Part shown: piece by piece, positions 30,083 to 39,856 of the stretch
How the letters are laid out: each line of letters starts with the position of its first letter
Numbering within the stretch: the stretch's first letter is position 1
Origin: Ezakiella massiliensis
GTDB taxonomy: Bacteria; Bacillota; Clostridia; Tissierellales; Peptoniphilaceae
NCBI RefSeq assembly: GCF_900120165.1
Contig: NZ_LT635475.1
Location: forward strand, 186,001-250,000
Reading direction: 5' to 3'
Length of the DNA stretch: 64,000 nucleotides
Notes under the pieces: model-generated
The model's input: only the letters and a program-made list of their open reading frames with translations
Told to the model about the DNA's origin: nothing
Database searches by the model: none
Program-made: the position numbers and the translations under genes

Positions 30083-31051
30083 ATGGATAGAAATTTAGTT
30101 ATGAATTTAGCAAGAGTAACTGAAGCTGCTGCTTTACGTTCTGCTAAGTATTTAGGAAAAGGCGATAAAAACGCAGCTGATCAAGCTGCTGTAGATGCTA
30201 TGAGAAAGATGTTTGATACTGTTGATATTAACGGTACAGTTGTAATTGGTGAGGGCGAAATTGATGAAGCCCCTATGCTCTATATTGGAGAAAAGATTGG
30301 CCAAAGAAACGATAATTCTCTACATGTAGATATAGCTGTAGACCCTCTTGATGGTACAACTGCAATTGCAAAAGGTATGAACGATGCAATTTCTGTAGTA
30401 GCTGTGGCTCCAGAAGGACATCTTCTTCACGCTCCAGATATGTATATGGAAAAGATTGCCTGTGGTCCAAAAGCTAAAGGAAAAATTTCTATTGAATATC
30501 CTATAGAAAAAAATCTTGAAATTTTAGCTGAAGTTCTAAATAAAGATATTTCTGATGTTACAGTTGTTATGCTCGACAGAGAAAGACATATTGAAATTGC
30601 AAACCGAATTAGAAAAGCTGGAGCTAGAATTAGATTTATTCAAGATGGTGACGTCTTAGGTGCAATTTCAACTTGCTTTGATAATGTAAGTGGAGATTTG
30701 CTAGTTGGTAGAGGTGGGGCACCAGAAGGTGTTTTAGCTGCAGTTGCATTAAAATGTCTAGGTGGATATTTCGAAGGATACTTAACCGCTAGAAACCAAG
30801 AAGAAATTGATAGATGTCATAAGATGGGTGTTGAATGTGACAAGATTTACAAAATTGATGACCTAGTTAAGGGCGATGATGCTGCATTTGCTGCAACAGG
30901 TGTAAGTCATGGTGAACTACTTGATGGTGTTAATTATATCGAAAAGAATGTTGCTACAACTGAAACACTTGTCTTAAGAGCTGAAACAGGAACAGTGCGT
31001 TTTATACAAGCTAGACATTATTTAGATAAGAAACCTGAATACGCTAAATAA
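30083..31051 (+). CDS. glpX: Class II fructose-1,6-bisphosphatase GlpX
   Basis: A 322-residue metal-dependent phosphatase for gluconeogenesis. Motifs include GEGEIDEAPMLYIGE and VDPLDGTTAIAKGM (metal site), plus GRGGAPEGVLAA. It is paired with the aldolase upstream. In Bacillus and many Clostridia, rho lies directly after this gene; here rpmE follows with its own promoter. Confidence 0.96.
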   Translation: MDRNLVMNLARVTEAAALRSAKYLGKGDKNAADQAAVDAMRKMFDTVDINGTVVIGEGEIDEAPMLYIGEKIGQRNDNSLHVDIAVDPLDGTTAIAKGMNDAISVVAVAPEGHLLHAPDMYMEKIACGPKAKGKISIEYPIEKNLEILAEVLNKDISDVTVVMLDRERHIEIANRIRKAGARIRFIQDGDVLGAISTCFDNVSGDLLVGRGGAPEGVLAAVALKCLGGYFEGYLTARNQEEIDRCHKMGVECDKIYKIDDLVKGDDAAFAATGVSHGELLDGVNYIEKNVATTETLVLRAETGTVRFIQARHYLDKKPEYAK

Positions 31052-31054
31052 AAC

Positions 31055-31083
31055 TTGCAATTTTCTCGAAAAAGAGATATAAT
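31055..31083 (+). promoter_or_regulatory. Promoter of rpmE
   Basis: TTGCAA, 17 bases, TATAAT. The -35 starts 4 bases after the glpX stop codon. Confidence 0.82.
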
Positions 31084-31134
31084 AATATGGTCAAAATTTG
31101 TTCTAAATAGATTGATTGGAAAGAGGTGAATATA

Positions 31135-31341
31135 ATGAAACAAGGTATACATCCAGAATTTAAAGAAGTTACAGTAACATGTGCTTGCGGAAATACTTTC
31201 ACAACTGGCTCAACCAGAGATGAATTAAAAGTAGATGTTTGCTCAGAATGCCATCCATTCTTTACAGGAAAACAAAAGTTCTCCGAACGTGGTGGTAGAG
31301 TTGAGAAATTTAAGAAGAGATACGAAAAATCAGGAAAATAA
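31135..31341 (+). CDS. rpmE: 50S ribosomal protein L31 (zinc-binding form)
   Basis: A 68-residue ribosomal protein opening MKQGIHPEF. The cysteines in TCACGNTF and CSECHPFF make the zinc-binding C+ form. The ATG follows GAGGTG at normal spacing; a GTG nine bases upstream lies within that site. It is flanked by its own promoter and terminator. Confidence 0.97.
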   Translation: MKQGIHPEFKEVTVTCACGNTFTTGSTRDELKVDVCSECHPFFTGKQKFSERGGRVEKFKKRYEKSGK

Positions 31342-31344
31342 ATT

Positions 31345-31374
31345 AGCTGCGTTTAAAGCAGCTCTTTTATTTTA
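31345..31374 (+). terminator. Intrinsic terminator after rpmE
   Basis: AGCTGC and GCAGCT pair around GTTTAAA, followed by CTTTTATTTT. Confidence 0.75.
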
Positions 31375-31397
31375 TAGATTTCTTTTTTGAGGTGACC

Positions 31398-32225
31398 ATG
31401 AAAGTAAATGAAGTCAGAAAACTAGCTTTAAAATATCTTGAAAATATAAATAATAATGAATTTGAAGTCAATTTGTTTATCAGAGATTTTTTTGGACTTT
31501 CATTAACTGATATTTATTTTAATAAAGAAATAGAATGTTCCCAAGAAGAAATTGATAAGTTTATTGGATTGTTAGATATAAGAGCTAGCGGATGCCCTTA
31601 TAATTACATCTTTAAATATAAAGAATTTTATAATAAGAGATTCTATGTAGACGAGAGAGTTTTGATACCAAGGCCAGAGACTGAATTATTGGTTGAAGAA
31701 TGTATAAATTACTATAAAGGCAAAACTATTGATAGGTATTTGGACTTATGTACAGGCAGTGGCTGCATAGGAATAAGTTTAGCTAGTGAGCTGGATATAA
31801 AAAGTGTTACTCTTGCTGATATCTCTAAAGATTCGTTAGAAGTTGCAAAAAAGAATGCGTATATATATAATATAGATGCAGACTTCATTGAGTCTGACTT
31901 GTTTTTGAAGATAGTTGGTGAATTTGATTTAATTACTATTAATCCACCTTATGTTCCGCTTAATAGAAAGAGAATTCTAGATAAAACTGTTATCGATTAT
32001 GAACCGAATTTAGCTTTATTTGCAGACAATGATGGTTTATCGATTATAAAAAAATTCATTCAAGAATATGATAAGTATTTGACAGATGATGGTTTAGTTC
32101 TTATGGAATTTGACGAGAGTCAAGGAGATGCAATTTCTAAATTATTAGAAAAAAAGAAAGTTAATTTTAAAATTTATAAAGATTATTCTAATATGGATAG
32201 ATTTGTTGTCATGGGAGGGAGATAG
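31398..32225 (+). CDS. prmC: Release-factor glutamine methyltransferase PrmC
   Basis: A 275-residue SAM-dependent methyltransferase that modifies the GGQ glutamine of release factors. Marks are PRPETELLVEE, YLDLCTGSGCIGISLA (SAM site) and the catalytic INPPYVP. GAGGTG lies three bases before the ATG, which I prefer to the overlapping GTG. Its substrate RF1 is encoded 3 bases downstream. Confidence 0.95.
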   Translation: MKVNEVRKLALKYLENINNNEFEVNLFIRDFFGLSLTDIYFNKEIECSQEEIDKFIGLLDIRASGCPYNYIFKYKEFYNKRFYVDERVLIPRPETELLVEECINYYKGKTIDRYLDLCTGSGCIGISLASELDIKSVTLADISKDSLEVAKKNAYIYNIDADFIESDLFLKIVGEFDLITINPPYVPLNRKRILDKTVIDYEPNLALFADNDGLSIIKKFIQEYDKYLTDDGLVLMEFDESQGDAISKLLEKKKVNFKIYKDYSNMDRFVVMGGR

Positions 32226-32228
32226 GAC

Positions 32229-33299
32229 TTGTTAGAAAAATTAAAAGGTATTGAAGATAGGTATGAAGAACTTAATAAAATGATCATGGATCCTGACCTT
32301 GTCAATGATCTTGAAAAGTATCAGGAGGTTATGATTGAACATTCCAATCTAACTGAAATTGTTGAAGTGATCAAAGAATATAAAAAATGCCTAGAAGACT
32401 TAGAAAACACTAAGGAGCTTTTGGGTGAAAGTTTAGATGATGATTTAAAGGAAATGGCCAAAGAAGAGCTTAAGGAGCTTGAAGAAAAAGAAGAGACATT
32501 AGAAACTCAAGTAAAAACTCTCTTAATTCCTAAAGATCCTAACGATGATAGAAACGTTATAGTTGAAATTCGTGCAGGTACAGGTGGAGATGAAGCTGCT
32601 TTATTTGCTGGTGATTTATTTAGAATGTATTGTCGTTATGCTGAAAGACATAGATGGACTGTTGACGTAATGAGCATTAACGAAATTGGTATTGGCGGAT
32701 ACAAAGAAGCTATTTTTATGATCAACGGTAAGGGTGCTTACTCAAAACTAAAACATGAATCAGGTGTTCATAGGGTTCAAAGAGTCCCAGAGACGGAAAG
32801 TGGCGGAAGAGTTCATACTTCTGCTGCAACTGTTGCAGTTTTGCCTGAAGCCAGAGATGTTGAAATTGAAATTGATGAAAAAGATTTAAAAATTGACGTA
32901 TATAGATCTGGTGGACACGGCGGACAATCAGTTAATACTACAGACTCTGCTGTTAGAATCACATATCTGCCTGAAAATCTTGTTGTTGCTTGTCAGGATG
33001 AAAGAAGTCAGCTTAAAAACAAAGAAAAAGCTATGAAAATCTTGAAATCCAGACTCTACGATTTAAAGCTTCAAGAAGAAGAAAAGAAGATGGCTGATAT
33101 GAAGAGAAATCAAGTGGGATCTGGTGATAGATCTGAAAGAATCAGGACTTATAATTTCCCACAAGGAAGAATTACAGACCACAGAATTAACAAAACGATT
33201 TATCAATTGCAAGACTTCCTAGACGGTGATCTTGATGATATGATTGAATCCATCATAACTTATTATCAAGCCGAAGCTTTGCAAGCCATGGAAAAATAA
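32229..33299 (+). CDS. prfA: Peptide chain release factor 1
   Basis: A 356-residue release factor for UAA and UAG. The catalytic GGQ is at residues 231-233 in [17 protein letters not shown], and [23 protein letters not shown] is the region before it. The start codon is TTG after GGGAG within the end of prmC. The substrate-enzyme pair prmC-prfA is in the usual Firmicute arrangement. Confidence 0.97.
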   Translation: MLEKLKGIEDRYEELNKMIMDPDLVNDLEKYQEVMIEHSNLTEIVEVIKEYKKCLEDLENTKELLGESLDDDLKEMAKEELKELEEKEETLETQVKTLLIPKDPNDDRNVIVEIRAGTGGDEAALFAGDLFRMYCRYAERHRWTVDVMSINEIGIGGYKEAIFMINGKGAYSKLKHESGVHRVQRVPETESGGRVHTSAATVAVLPEARDVEIEIDEKDLKIDVYRSGGHGGQSVNTTDSAVRITYLPENLVVACQDERSQLKNKEKAMKILKSRLYDLKLQEEEKKMADMKRNQVGSGDRSERIRTYNFPQGRITDHRINKTIYQLQDFLDGDLDDMIESIITYYQAEALQAMEK

Positions 33300-34456
33300 T
33301 GGACATAGCTGTTGTAGGTGGTGGAGTTTCAGGTGTTGTAAGCGCTATTGAGCTCTCTAAGCTTGGTCATAAAGTAAGTATATATGAAAAGACAGATCGT
33401 CTCTTAAAAAAACTTTTAATAACAGGAAATGGTCGATGCAATTTTTCAAATAAGAATATTTCTAGAGAAAATTTTCATGGCAATAAAAGTTTTTTAGATA
33501 AAGTTTATACTGACGAATTTATTGATGCCAGAGAGTATATAATAAATCTTGGGATAATACCTTATTTGGATGAAAGAAATAGATTTTATCCAATGAGCCT
33601 TCAAGCTCAATCAGTTGTAGAAGCCTTGCTTAAAGAAGTAGAAGACAAAGATATTAATTGCTTTTTTAAATCCGAAGTTATTTCTATAAATAAGAATAAA
33701 AAATTCACCATTAAAACTAAGGATACTAGCAAGGATTATGATAGAGTTATTTTTTCTGCTGGTTCAATGAGTTATCCAAGTACTGGTACCGATGGTAATC
33801 AATATAAGTTGGTCGAAGATTTGGGCCATACCAAGACAAAATTGTACCCAGGTATAGGGCCTTTAGTTGCTGATATTCCTTTTTCTAAAGAATTAAAAGG
33901 CTTGAGATTAAATGCGACAGTTTATGCAGGTGATAAATCTTGTAATGGAGACCTCTTATTTACTGAAAATGGTATTAGTGGCAATAGTATTTTTGAATTA
34001 TCATCGTATATACTAAGGGAGAAAATTGATAAGATATTTATAGATTTTTTGCCTCTAGTTGATATAGAAGATTTAAAAATTATATTAAAGCTAAGACAAG
34101 ACAAGTTAAATGATGTTGATTCAAAATGGTTTTTAAATGGCATTATTCACAAGAGACTTTATAAAGTTTTCTTTAAAATGCTTAATGTAAAAACTACTAA
34201 AGATATTGATATTGACAAACTATGTAAGCTTATTAAAAACTATGAAGTTAGTGATATTAGAGCAGGTTCTTGGGCCCTTAGTCAAATTACTGTTGGTGGA
34301 ATTAATACAGATGAAATTGACACGAATCTTGAATCCAAAATCCATAAAGGCCTCTACTTTACAGGTGAAGTATTAGATGTTGATGGGGATTGTGGTGGAT
34401 ATAACTTAACTTGGGCTATATATTCTGCTTTACTAGTTGCTAAGATGTTGAGGTAA
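33299..34456 (+). CDS. HI0933/BaiN-family FAD-dependent oxidoreductase
   Basis: A 385-residue flavoprotein. The N-terminal dinucleotide-binding motif is VVGGGVSGVVSAIEL, followed by the family-specific LLITGNGRCNFSN. The C-terminal FAD contact is LYFTGEVLDVDGDCGGYNLTWAI. Members are widespread in anaerobes; one (BaiN) acts in bile acid dehydroxylation, but the general function is unknown. It overlaps prfA by one base, so it is translated with it. Confidence 0.85.
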   Translation: MDIAVVGGGVSGVVSAIELSKLGHKVSIYEKTDRLLKKLLITGNGRCNFSNKNISRENFHGNKSFLDKVYTDEFIDAREYIINLGIIPYLDERNRFYPMSLQAQSVVEALLKEVEDKDINCFFKSEVISINKNKKFTIKTKDTSKDYDRVIFSAGSMSYPSTGTDGNQYKLVEDLGHTKTKLYPGIGPLVADIPFSKELKGLRLNATVYAGDKSCNGDLLFTENGISGNSIFELSSYILREKIDKIFIDFLPLVDIEDLKIILKLRQDKLNDVDSKWFLNGIIHKRLYKVFFKMLNVKTTKDIDIDKLCKLIKNYEVSDIRAGSWALSQITVGGINTDEIDTNLESKIHKGLYFTGEVLDVDGDCGGYNLTWAIYSALLVAKMLR

Positions 34457-34458
34457 TT

Positions 34459-35730
34459 ATGCAAGTATTACTTAAAAGGTTAAATGAATATTATGGGGAT
34501 GGCAAGGAGATAAATGTTTTTGTAATTGGAACTGGATTCATGGGGGCATCCTTAGTAGCTCAATTAAATCTTATTGATGGCTTCAAGTGTAATATTATTT
34601 ATAACAGAACTTATTCCAAGGCTATAGAAACATTTTTGTCTTGTGGAGTAAAAAAAGAATCTATTCATATTATTAATAAAAAAGAAGAATACAATTCACA
34701 AGGTTTTTTTATTCCGAATGATCCCTACGAGTTTATAGATCTAGATCAAATTGATGTAATTGTAGACGCAACTGGATCGACTTATGAAGGAGCAAAGATT
34801 GCTTATGCTGCTATAAAGGCCAAAAAACATTTGGTCAGTCTCAATGTAGAATGCGATGTTGTAGTTGGACCGATTTTAAGTAAGATGGCAAAAGAGGCTG
34901 GTGTTTGTTATACTGGCATTGCTGGAGATGAGCCGGGCAGTGTGAAGGAGCTCTTTGATTTTGCCGAGTTTTTAGGTTTTGAAGTAATGGCCATTGGCAA
35001 AGGCAAAAATAATCCACTGGATTTATCGGCTAATAATGAAAGCGTATATGAAGAGGCTAAAGTTAAAGGGCTTTCACCATATATGTTAGCCACTTTTGTA
35101 GATGGTTCCAAAACTATGGAAGAGCTTACCATGATGTGTAATGCAACTGGATTTAAACCAGATATAATCGGAGCTCACGGTATAAAATCAGACTTAAAAG
35201 ACTTAGACCAGAAACTTCGGATTAAATCTGAAGGAGGCTTATTAAATAATTACAAGGTTGCTGATTTTGTTTTTGGTATTGCTCCAGGCGTCTTTATTAT
35301 GGTCAAAGCCAAACATGATCTAATTGATTATGAGATGAGATTTTTAAAGATTGGCCAAGGTCCATATTATATTTTATACAGACCATTTCATTTAACTAGT
35401 ATCGAAGTTCCTATCACAATTGCACAGGCGTTCTTTTATAATACGCCTACAATAAGTCCACGAAGTGATAAGCCTTTTGCAGATACAGTAGCTGTTGCAA
35501 AAGTTGATTTAAAGGCTGGAGATAATCTTGACAGACCTGGTGGCAAGGCAGCTTATGGAACGATTATTACTTATGAGGATTCAATTAAGAGAAATCTTTT
35601 GCCATATGGCTTTATTTCACTTGACACAATTCTCGTTAATGATATAAAAAAAGGAGACTTTATAACTTATGATGATGTTATAATACCAGAGTCTAGGCTT
35701 TATGATTTAAGAAGAAAAATGGATGAATAA
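34459..35730 (+). CDS. NAD(P)-binding oxidoreductase with C-terminal SAF domain
   Basis: A 423-residue protein like those labelled predicted homoserine dehydrogenase with SAF domain (COG4091). The Rossmann motif is VFVIGTGFMGASLV, with VIVDATGSTYEG next and the substrate-side segment GIAGDEPGSVKEL. The last 80 or so residues (KVDLKAGDNLDRPGG, ILVNDIKKGDFITYDDV) form the SAF fold. Related enzymes act on sugar acids or branched tetroses; no substrate is proposed. Last gene before the T-box leader. Confidence 0.78.
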   Translation: MQVLLKRLNEYYGDGKEINVFVIGTGFMGASLVAQLNLIDGFKCNIIYNRTYSKAIETFLSCGVKKESIHIINKKEEYNSQGFFIPNDPYEFIDLDQIDVIVDATGSTYEGAKIAYAAIKAKKHLVSLNVECDVVVGPILSKMAKEAGVCYTGIAGDEPGSVKELFDFAEFLGFEVMAIGKGKNNPLDLSANNESVYEEAKVKGLSPYMLATFVDGSKTMEELTMMCNATGFKPDIIGAHGIKSDLKDLDQKLRIKSEGGLLNNYKVADFVFGIAPGVFIMVKAKHDLIDYEMRFLKIGQGPYYILYRPFHLTSIEVPITIAQAFFYNTPTISPRSDKPFADTVAVAKVDLKAGDNLDRPGGKAAYGTIITYEDSIKRNLLPYGFISLDTILVNDIKKGDFITYDDVIIPESRLYDLRRKMDE

Positions 35731-35745
35731 TAAGCTTAAAAACGC

Positions 35746-35774
35746 TTGACAAAAATTGATATATATGATGTAAT
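35746..35774 (+). promoter_or_regulatory. Promoter of the T-box/ileS transcript
   Basis: Consensus TTGACA, 17 bases, TGTAAT. Confidence 0.82.
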
Positions 35775-35780
35775 ATATAC

Positions 35781-35970
35781 AAGAAGACCGCATGATGAAT
35801 GGAGTTTTATAGAGAGCGATATAGGTGGAAATTCGTAAACTTATCATTATGGAATCAGCTTCTGTTTACCTTCGGGCGTGAGTTAAGCGTTAATTACATT
35901 TAAGTGTGCATTTGCAAACGAAGGTGGTACCGCGGAAATTTCGTCCCTCGATTATTCGAGGGGCTTTTTT
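35781..35970 (+). promoter_or_regulatory. T-box riboswitch (isoleucine) controlling ileS
   Basis: The conserved T-box sequence AAGGTGGTACCGCG is at 35921-35934, complementary to the tRNA acceptor end. It is followed by the terminator stem CCCTCGA/TCGAGGG with a T run at 35945-35970. The upstream Stem I region contains GGAATCAGC; ATC at 35854-35856 is the likely isoleucine specifier codon, which agrees with the gene downstream. Uncharged tRNA-Ile should favour antitermination. The specifier assignment is by eye. Confidence 0.93.
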
Positions 35971-35983
35971 ATTAGGAGGTTAT

Positions 35984-38900
35984 ATGAAAAAATTTACACC
36001 GTTAGAAAATATACCGGTAAAAGAAAGAGAAGAAAAGTTTTCTAAATATTGGAAAGAAATCGATTTACTTCACGAGAGTTTAAGAACAAGAGAAGACGGT
36101 CCTAAATACATTTTTTATGAAGGACCACCAACAGCTAATGGTAAACCAGGCATCCACCATGTAGTTTCTAGAACTCTAAAAGATATGACTTGTAGACACA
36201 AAGTTATGAAAGGTTATTACGTCGAAAGAAAAGCTGGGTGGGATACCCACGGTCTTCCTGTAGAAATTGAAGTTGAGAAAAAATTAGACTTACACAATAA
36301 AAAAGACATTGAAGCTTATGGAATCAAAGCCTTTAATGAACAATGTAAAGATTCTGTTTTCCAATATGAATCTCTATGGAGACAAATGACCGAGAGAATG
36401 GGTTATGAAATCGACTTAGACAATCCTTATGTTACTTTCCACAATGATTATATAGAATCAGTATGGCATATTATTGACAAAATGTTTAAAGATGGGCTTT
36501 TATATGAAGGACACAAAATTTTACCATACTGCCCAAGATGTGGAACTGGTTTAGCTTCACACGAAGTTGCCCAAGGTTATGAAAATATAACTACAACAAC
36601 TGCATATGTAAAATTCAAGAGAAAAGATAAAGATGAGTATTTTATAGCATGGACCACAACACCATGGACATTACCATCAAACGTAAGCTTGACTGTTAAC
36701 GCAGATGTTGATTATGTGTTACTTAAAAACAATGACAACGATGAATTATACTGGATGGCCAAAGATCTAGTTACAGATGTAATAAAAGGCGTAACAGAAG
36801 ATTATGAGATAATTAAAACTGTGAAGGGAACAGACCTTGAAGGTCTTGAATATGAACAACTGATTCCAATGCTTGAAGCTGACAAAAAAGCTTTTTATAT
36901 TACTCTTGCTGATTACGTTACAATTACAGACGGTACTGGTATAGTTCATACAGCTCCTGCTTTTGGGGAAGATGACTATAATACAGGTAGAAGATATGAT
37001 TTGCCAGTTTTCAACCCTGTAAATGAAGAGGGCAAATTTAATGTCGGTAAATGGGGAGGTATGAATGTATTTGATGCCGATCCGGAAATATTAAATTATT
37101 TAAAAGAAGAGGGAAAACTTTTAAGAAGACAAAAGGTCGATCACAATTATCCACATTGCTGGAGATGTCATACACCTTTAATTTACTATGCAAAGCCATC
37201 TTGGTATATTGAGGTCACAAAGTTTAAAGATAAGCTAATTGAGGCTAATAACGACGTTAAATGGTATCCTGAATTTGTCGGTGAAAAGAGATTCGGTAAT
37301 TGGCTAGAAAATTTAAATGACTGGGCCTTATCTAGAAACAGATACTGGGGTACTCCACTTCCAATTTGGAAATGTGAAGATTGTGGAGAAACTATAAGCA
37401 TTGGCAGCAGAAAAGAATTAGTAGAAAAATCAATAGAGAATATTGATGAGACAATTGACCTGCACAGACCTTATGTTGACGATTGCCATATTAAGTGCAG
37501 TAAGTGCGGCGGCAAGATGACCAGATATAAGGATGTTATTGATGTATGGTTTGATAGCGGAAGTATGCCTTTTGCCCAAAGACATTATCCTTTTAATAAA
37601 GATGATGACTTTTTTAACCATTATCCAGCTGATTTTATTTGTGAAGGTATTGACCAAACTAGAGGATGGTTTTACTCCTTGCTCGCAATAGGGACGTATA
37701 TGACTGGAAAGTCACCATATAAATCTGTTTTAGTAAATGATCTGGTACTCGATAAGTACGGCAAAAAAATGAGTAAGTCTAGGGGAAACACACTTGATCC
37801 GTTCGATATATTTGATAGATATGGAGCTGACGTTGCCAGATTCTACGCCGTTTATGTTTCAGTTCCTTGGCTACCAACAAAATATGATGAAGATGGTTTA
37901 AAAGAAGTTGAATCTAAATTCATTAGAAGTTTAAGAAACGTTTATACATTCTTCTCCTTATATGTAAATAGTGAAAATGTTAAACCAGATGAACTAAACA
38001 TTTCAATAAGCGAAAGAGATGAGTTGGATAAATGGATAATTTCCAGGCTAAATTCTCTAATTGATTTAGTTGAAGAAAATATCGATATTTTTGAACTAAC
38101 AAAAGTTTCAAAAGCTTTGGTTGATTTTGTTGTAGAAGATCTGTCAAATTGGTATATCAGAAGATCTAGAAGACGCTTCTGGGGAGAAGATTCAAAGAGC
38201 AAAGACTCAGCGTTCTTAACAACATATGAAGTTCTCTTAACAATCTCTAAGTTAATTGCACCATTTACTCCATTTATAGCTGAAGAACTTTATCAACATT
38301 TAACTGATGGTAAATCTGTTCACTTAGAAGATTATCCAGTAGTTAATAAAGACCTAATCGATACAGAATTAGAAACAAAAATTGATTTGGTTAGAACAAT
38401 TGTTTCGCTTGGAAGAGCTGGTCGTGAAAAAGAAAACATTAAAGTTAGACAGCCAATAGCATCAATGATTGTTGATAATAAATATAAGGATAAGGTTTTC
38501 GACCTCGAAGCATTGATTAAAGAAGAATTAAATGTTAAAGAGATAGTTTATTCTTCAAATGTATCTGATTATATGAACTATGAAGTAAAACCTAACTTTA
38601 AACTTGCTGGACCAGTATTCGGTAAATCAGTTGGTAAATTTGCACAATACTTGCAAAAATCTGACAAAGCTAAATTAATTGAAGAAATCGAAAACAAGGA
38701 TTTAGATATTGATTTAGATGGCCAAACATATACAATAAATAAGGACTACTTGGATATTCGTGTAAGTGCAAAAGATGGCTATGACGTTCAAGTTGAAAAC
38801 GGTGTATATGTGCTATTGGATACAGTTTTAACTGATGATTTAATAAACGAAGGTTATGCTAGAGAGTTTATATCAAAAATTCAACAAGAAAGAAAACGCT

Positions 38901-39094
38901 TGGACTTAAATATAAGTGATAGAATTGAAATCAAATACGAAGCAAACGACAACTTCTCAAATGCTCTAGACAAGTATACAGAAGAGATTATGTCTGAAAC
39001 TCTTGCTGTAGAGTTAAATAGGGATGCACTCGATGTAGAAGCTGTTGATATGAACGATAACATGGTTAAATTCAAAATTGAAGTAAGTAAATAG
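35984..39094 (+). CDS. ileS: Isoleucyl-tRNA synthetase, type 2, with altered HIGH motif
   Basis: A 1036-residue class I synthetase. Length, PPTANGKPGIHH and a C-terminus without zinc cysteines mark it as IleRS2. The class signature normally HxGH reads G56-I-H-H59 here, so the first and third positions are swapped. The second signature KMSKS is intact at 595-599, as are GWDTHGLPVE and the editing-domain segment TTTPWTLPSN. The start is the ATG after AGGAGGT; a longer frame upstream runs through the T-box terminator and is not real. Transcription is under the isoleucine T-box. The intact rest of the enzyme suggests it is functional; mupirocin insensitivity is inferred. Confidence 0.97.
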   Translation: MKKFTPLENIPVKEREEKFSKYWKEIDLLHESLRTREDGPKYIFYEGPPTANGKPGIHHVVSRTLKDMTCRHKVMKGYYVERKAGWDTHGLPVEIEVEKKLDLHNKKDIEAYGIKAFNEQCKDSVFQYESLWRQMTERMGYEIDLDNPYVTFHNDYIESVWHIIDKMFKDGLLYEGHKILPYCPRCGTGLASHEVAQGYENITTTTAYVKFKRKDKDEYFIAWTTTPWTLPSNVSLTVNADVDYVLLKNNDNDELYWMAKDLVTDVIKGVTEDYEIIKTVKGTDLEGLEYEQLIPMLEADKKAFYITLADYVTITDGTGIVHTAPAFGEDDYNTGRRYDLPVFNPVNEEGKFNVGKWGGMNVFDADPEILNYLKEEGKLLRRQKVDHNYPHCWRCHTPLIYYAKPSWYIEVTKFKDKLIEANNDVKWYPEFVGEKRFGNWLENLNDWALSRNRYWGTPLPIWKCEDCGETISIGSRKELVEKSIENIDETIDLHRPYVDDCHIKCSKCGGKMTRYKDVIDVWFDSGSMPFAQRHYPFNKDDDFFNHYPADFICEGIDQTRGWFYSLLAIGTYMTGKSPYKSVLVNDLVLDKYGKKMSKSRGNTLDPFDIFDRYGADVARFYAVYVSVPWLPTKYDEDGLKEVESKFIRSLRNVYTFFSLYVNSENVKPDELNISISERDELDKWIISRLNSLIDLVEENIDIFELTKVSKALVDFVVEDLSNWYIRRSRRRFWGEDSKSKDSAFLTTYEVLLTISKLIAPFTPFIAEELYQHLTDGKSVHLEDYPVVNKDLIDTELETKIDLVRTIVSLGRAGREKENIKVRQPIASMIVDNKYKDKVFDLEALIKEELNVKEIVYSSNVSDYMNYEVKPNFKLAGPVFGKSVGKFAQYLQKSDKAKLIEEIENKDLDIDLDGQTYTINKDYLDIRVSAKDGYDVQVENGVYVLLDTVLTDDLINEGYAREFISKIQQERKRLDLNISDRIEIKYEANDNFSNALDKYTEEIMSETLAVELNRDALDVEAVDMNDNMVKFKIEVSK

Positions 39095-39103
39095 GAGGTA
39101 ACA

Positions 39104-39856
39104 ATGACAGATATTAAAGTGATAGCCAAGGTAGGAAATAAGGAATTTACAAATGAGGATTTTCAAAGGTTTCTATCAAGCCTTGATCCTAATATTGTAA
39201 GGCATTTTATGAATGAAGAAAATGGATTTGAAACAATTCTAAAGGAAATGCTTAATCAAGAATTGATGCTCCATTATGCTGAAGATGAAAATCTAGAAGA
39301 TGATGAAGAATTCCAAAGAGTTTTTAAAACTACAAAGGAAAATCTTCTAAAGAACTATGCCTATCAAAAAATAATTACTAGCGCTCCAGAGCCAACGGAA
39401 GAAGAAATAAAAGAATATTTTGAAGCCCATAAAAAAGATCTGGAAAAGACTTTTGTAAACGCTAGCCATATCTTGGTTGAAGATGAAGAGTTAGCCAAAG
39501 ATATCAAAGCAAAGATTGATAAAGGTGAAAATTTTGAAGAACTAGCTAAGGAATATTCAACTTGTCCGTCAAAAGACAAGGGAGGCAATCTAGGAGATTT
39601 TTGCCAAGGTCAAATGGTTCCAGAGTTTGATGAAGTAGTATTTAAAATGAAAGAAGGCGAAGTTGCAGGCCCAGTTCAAACTCAATTTGGTTTTCATGTA
39701 ATCAAATTAAATAAGATTAATGCAACTCAAAAACCTGATCTTGATACAGCAAGAGAAAATATAATTGTTGAATTAAAACGCGTAAAGCAATTAAATGCTT
39801 ATCAAACTAAGGTTGAAGAATTAAAAGAGGAGTATCCAGTAGAGATTTTATTATAA
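39104..39856 (+). CDS. Cytosolic parvulin-type peptidyl-prolyl isomerase
   Basis: A 250-residue PpiC/SurA-like protein. The N-terminal helical chaperone region (about 1-110) precedes one parvulin domain: NASHILVEDEELAKDI, GENFEELAKEYSTCPSKDKGGNLGDF and QTQFGFHVIKL. There is no signal peptide or lipobox, so unlike PrsA it should be cytosolic. It follows ileS by 9 bases behind AGGAGGT and overlaps the Rel-like gene by one base. Clients are unknown. Confidence 0.87.
   Translation: MTDIKVIAKVGNKEFTNEDFQRFLSSLDPNIVRHFMNEENGFETILKEMLNQELMLHYAEDENLEDDEEFQRVFKTTKENLLKNYAYQKIITSAPEPTEEEIKEYFEAHKKDLEKTFVNASHILVEDEELAKDIKAKIDKGENFEELAKEYSTCPSKDKGGNLGDFCQGQMVPEFDEVVFKMKEGEVAGPVQTQFGFHVIKLNKINATQKPDLDTARENIIVELKRVKQLNAYQTKVEELKEEYPVEILL

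Noticed and set aside
35906..35983. Upstream extension of the ileS reading frame
   Set aside because: It runs through the T-box sequence and its terminator; the ATG after AGGAGGT gives the normal IleRS N-terminus.
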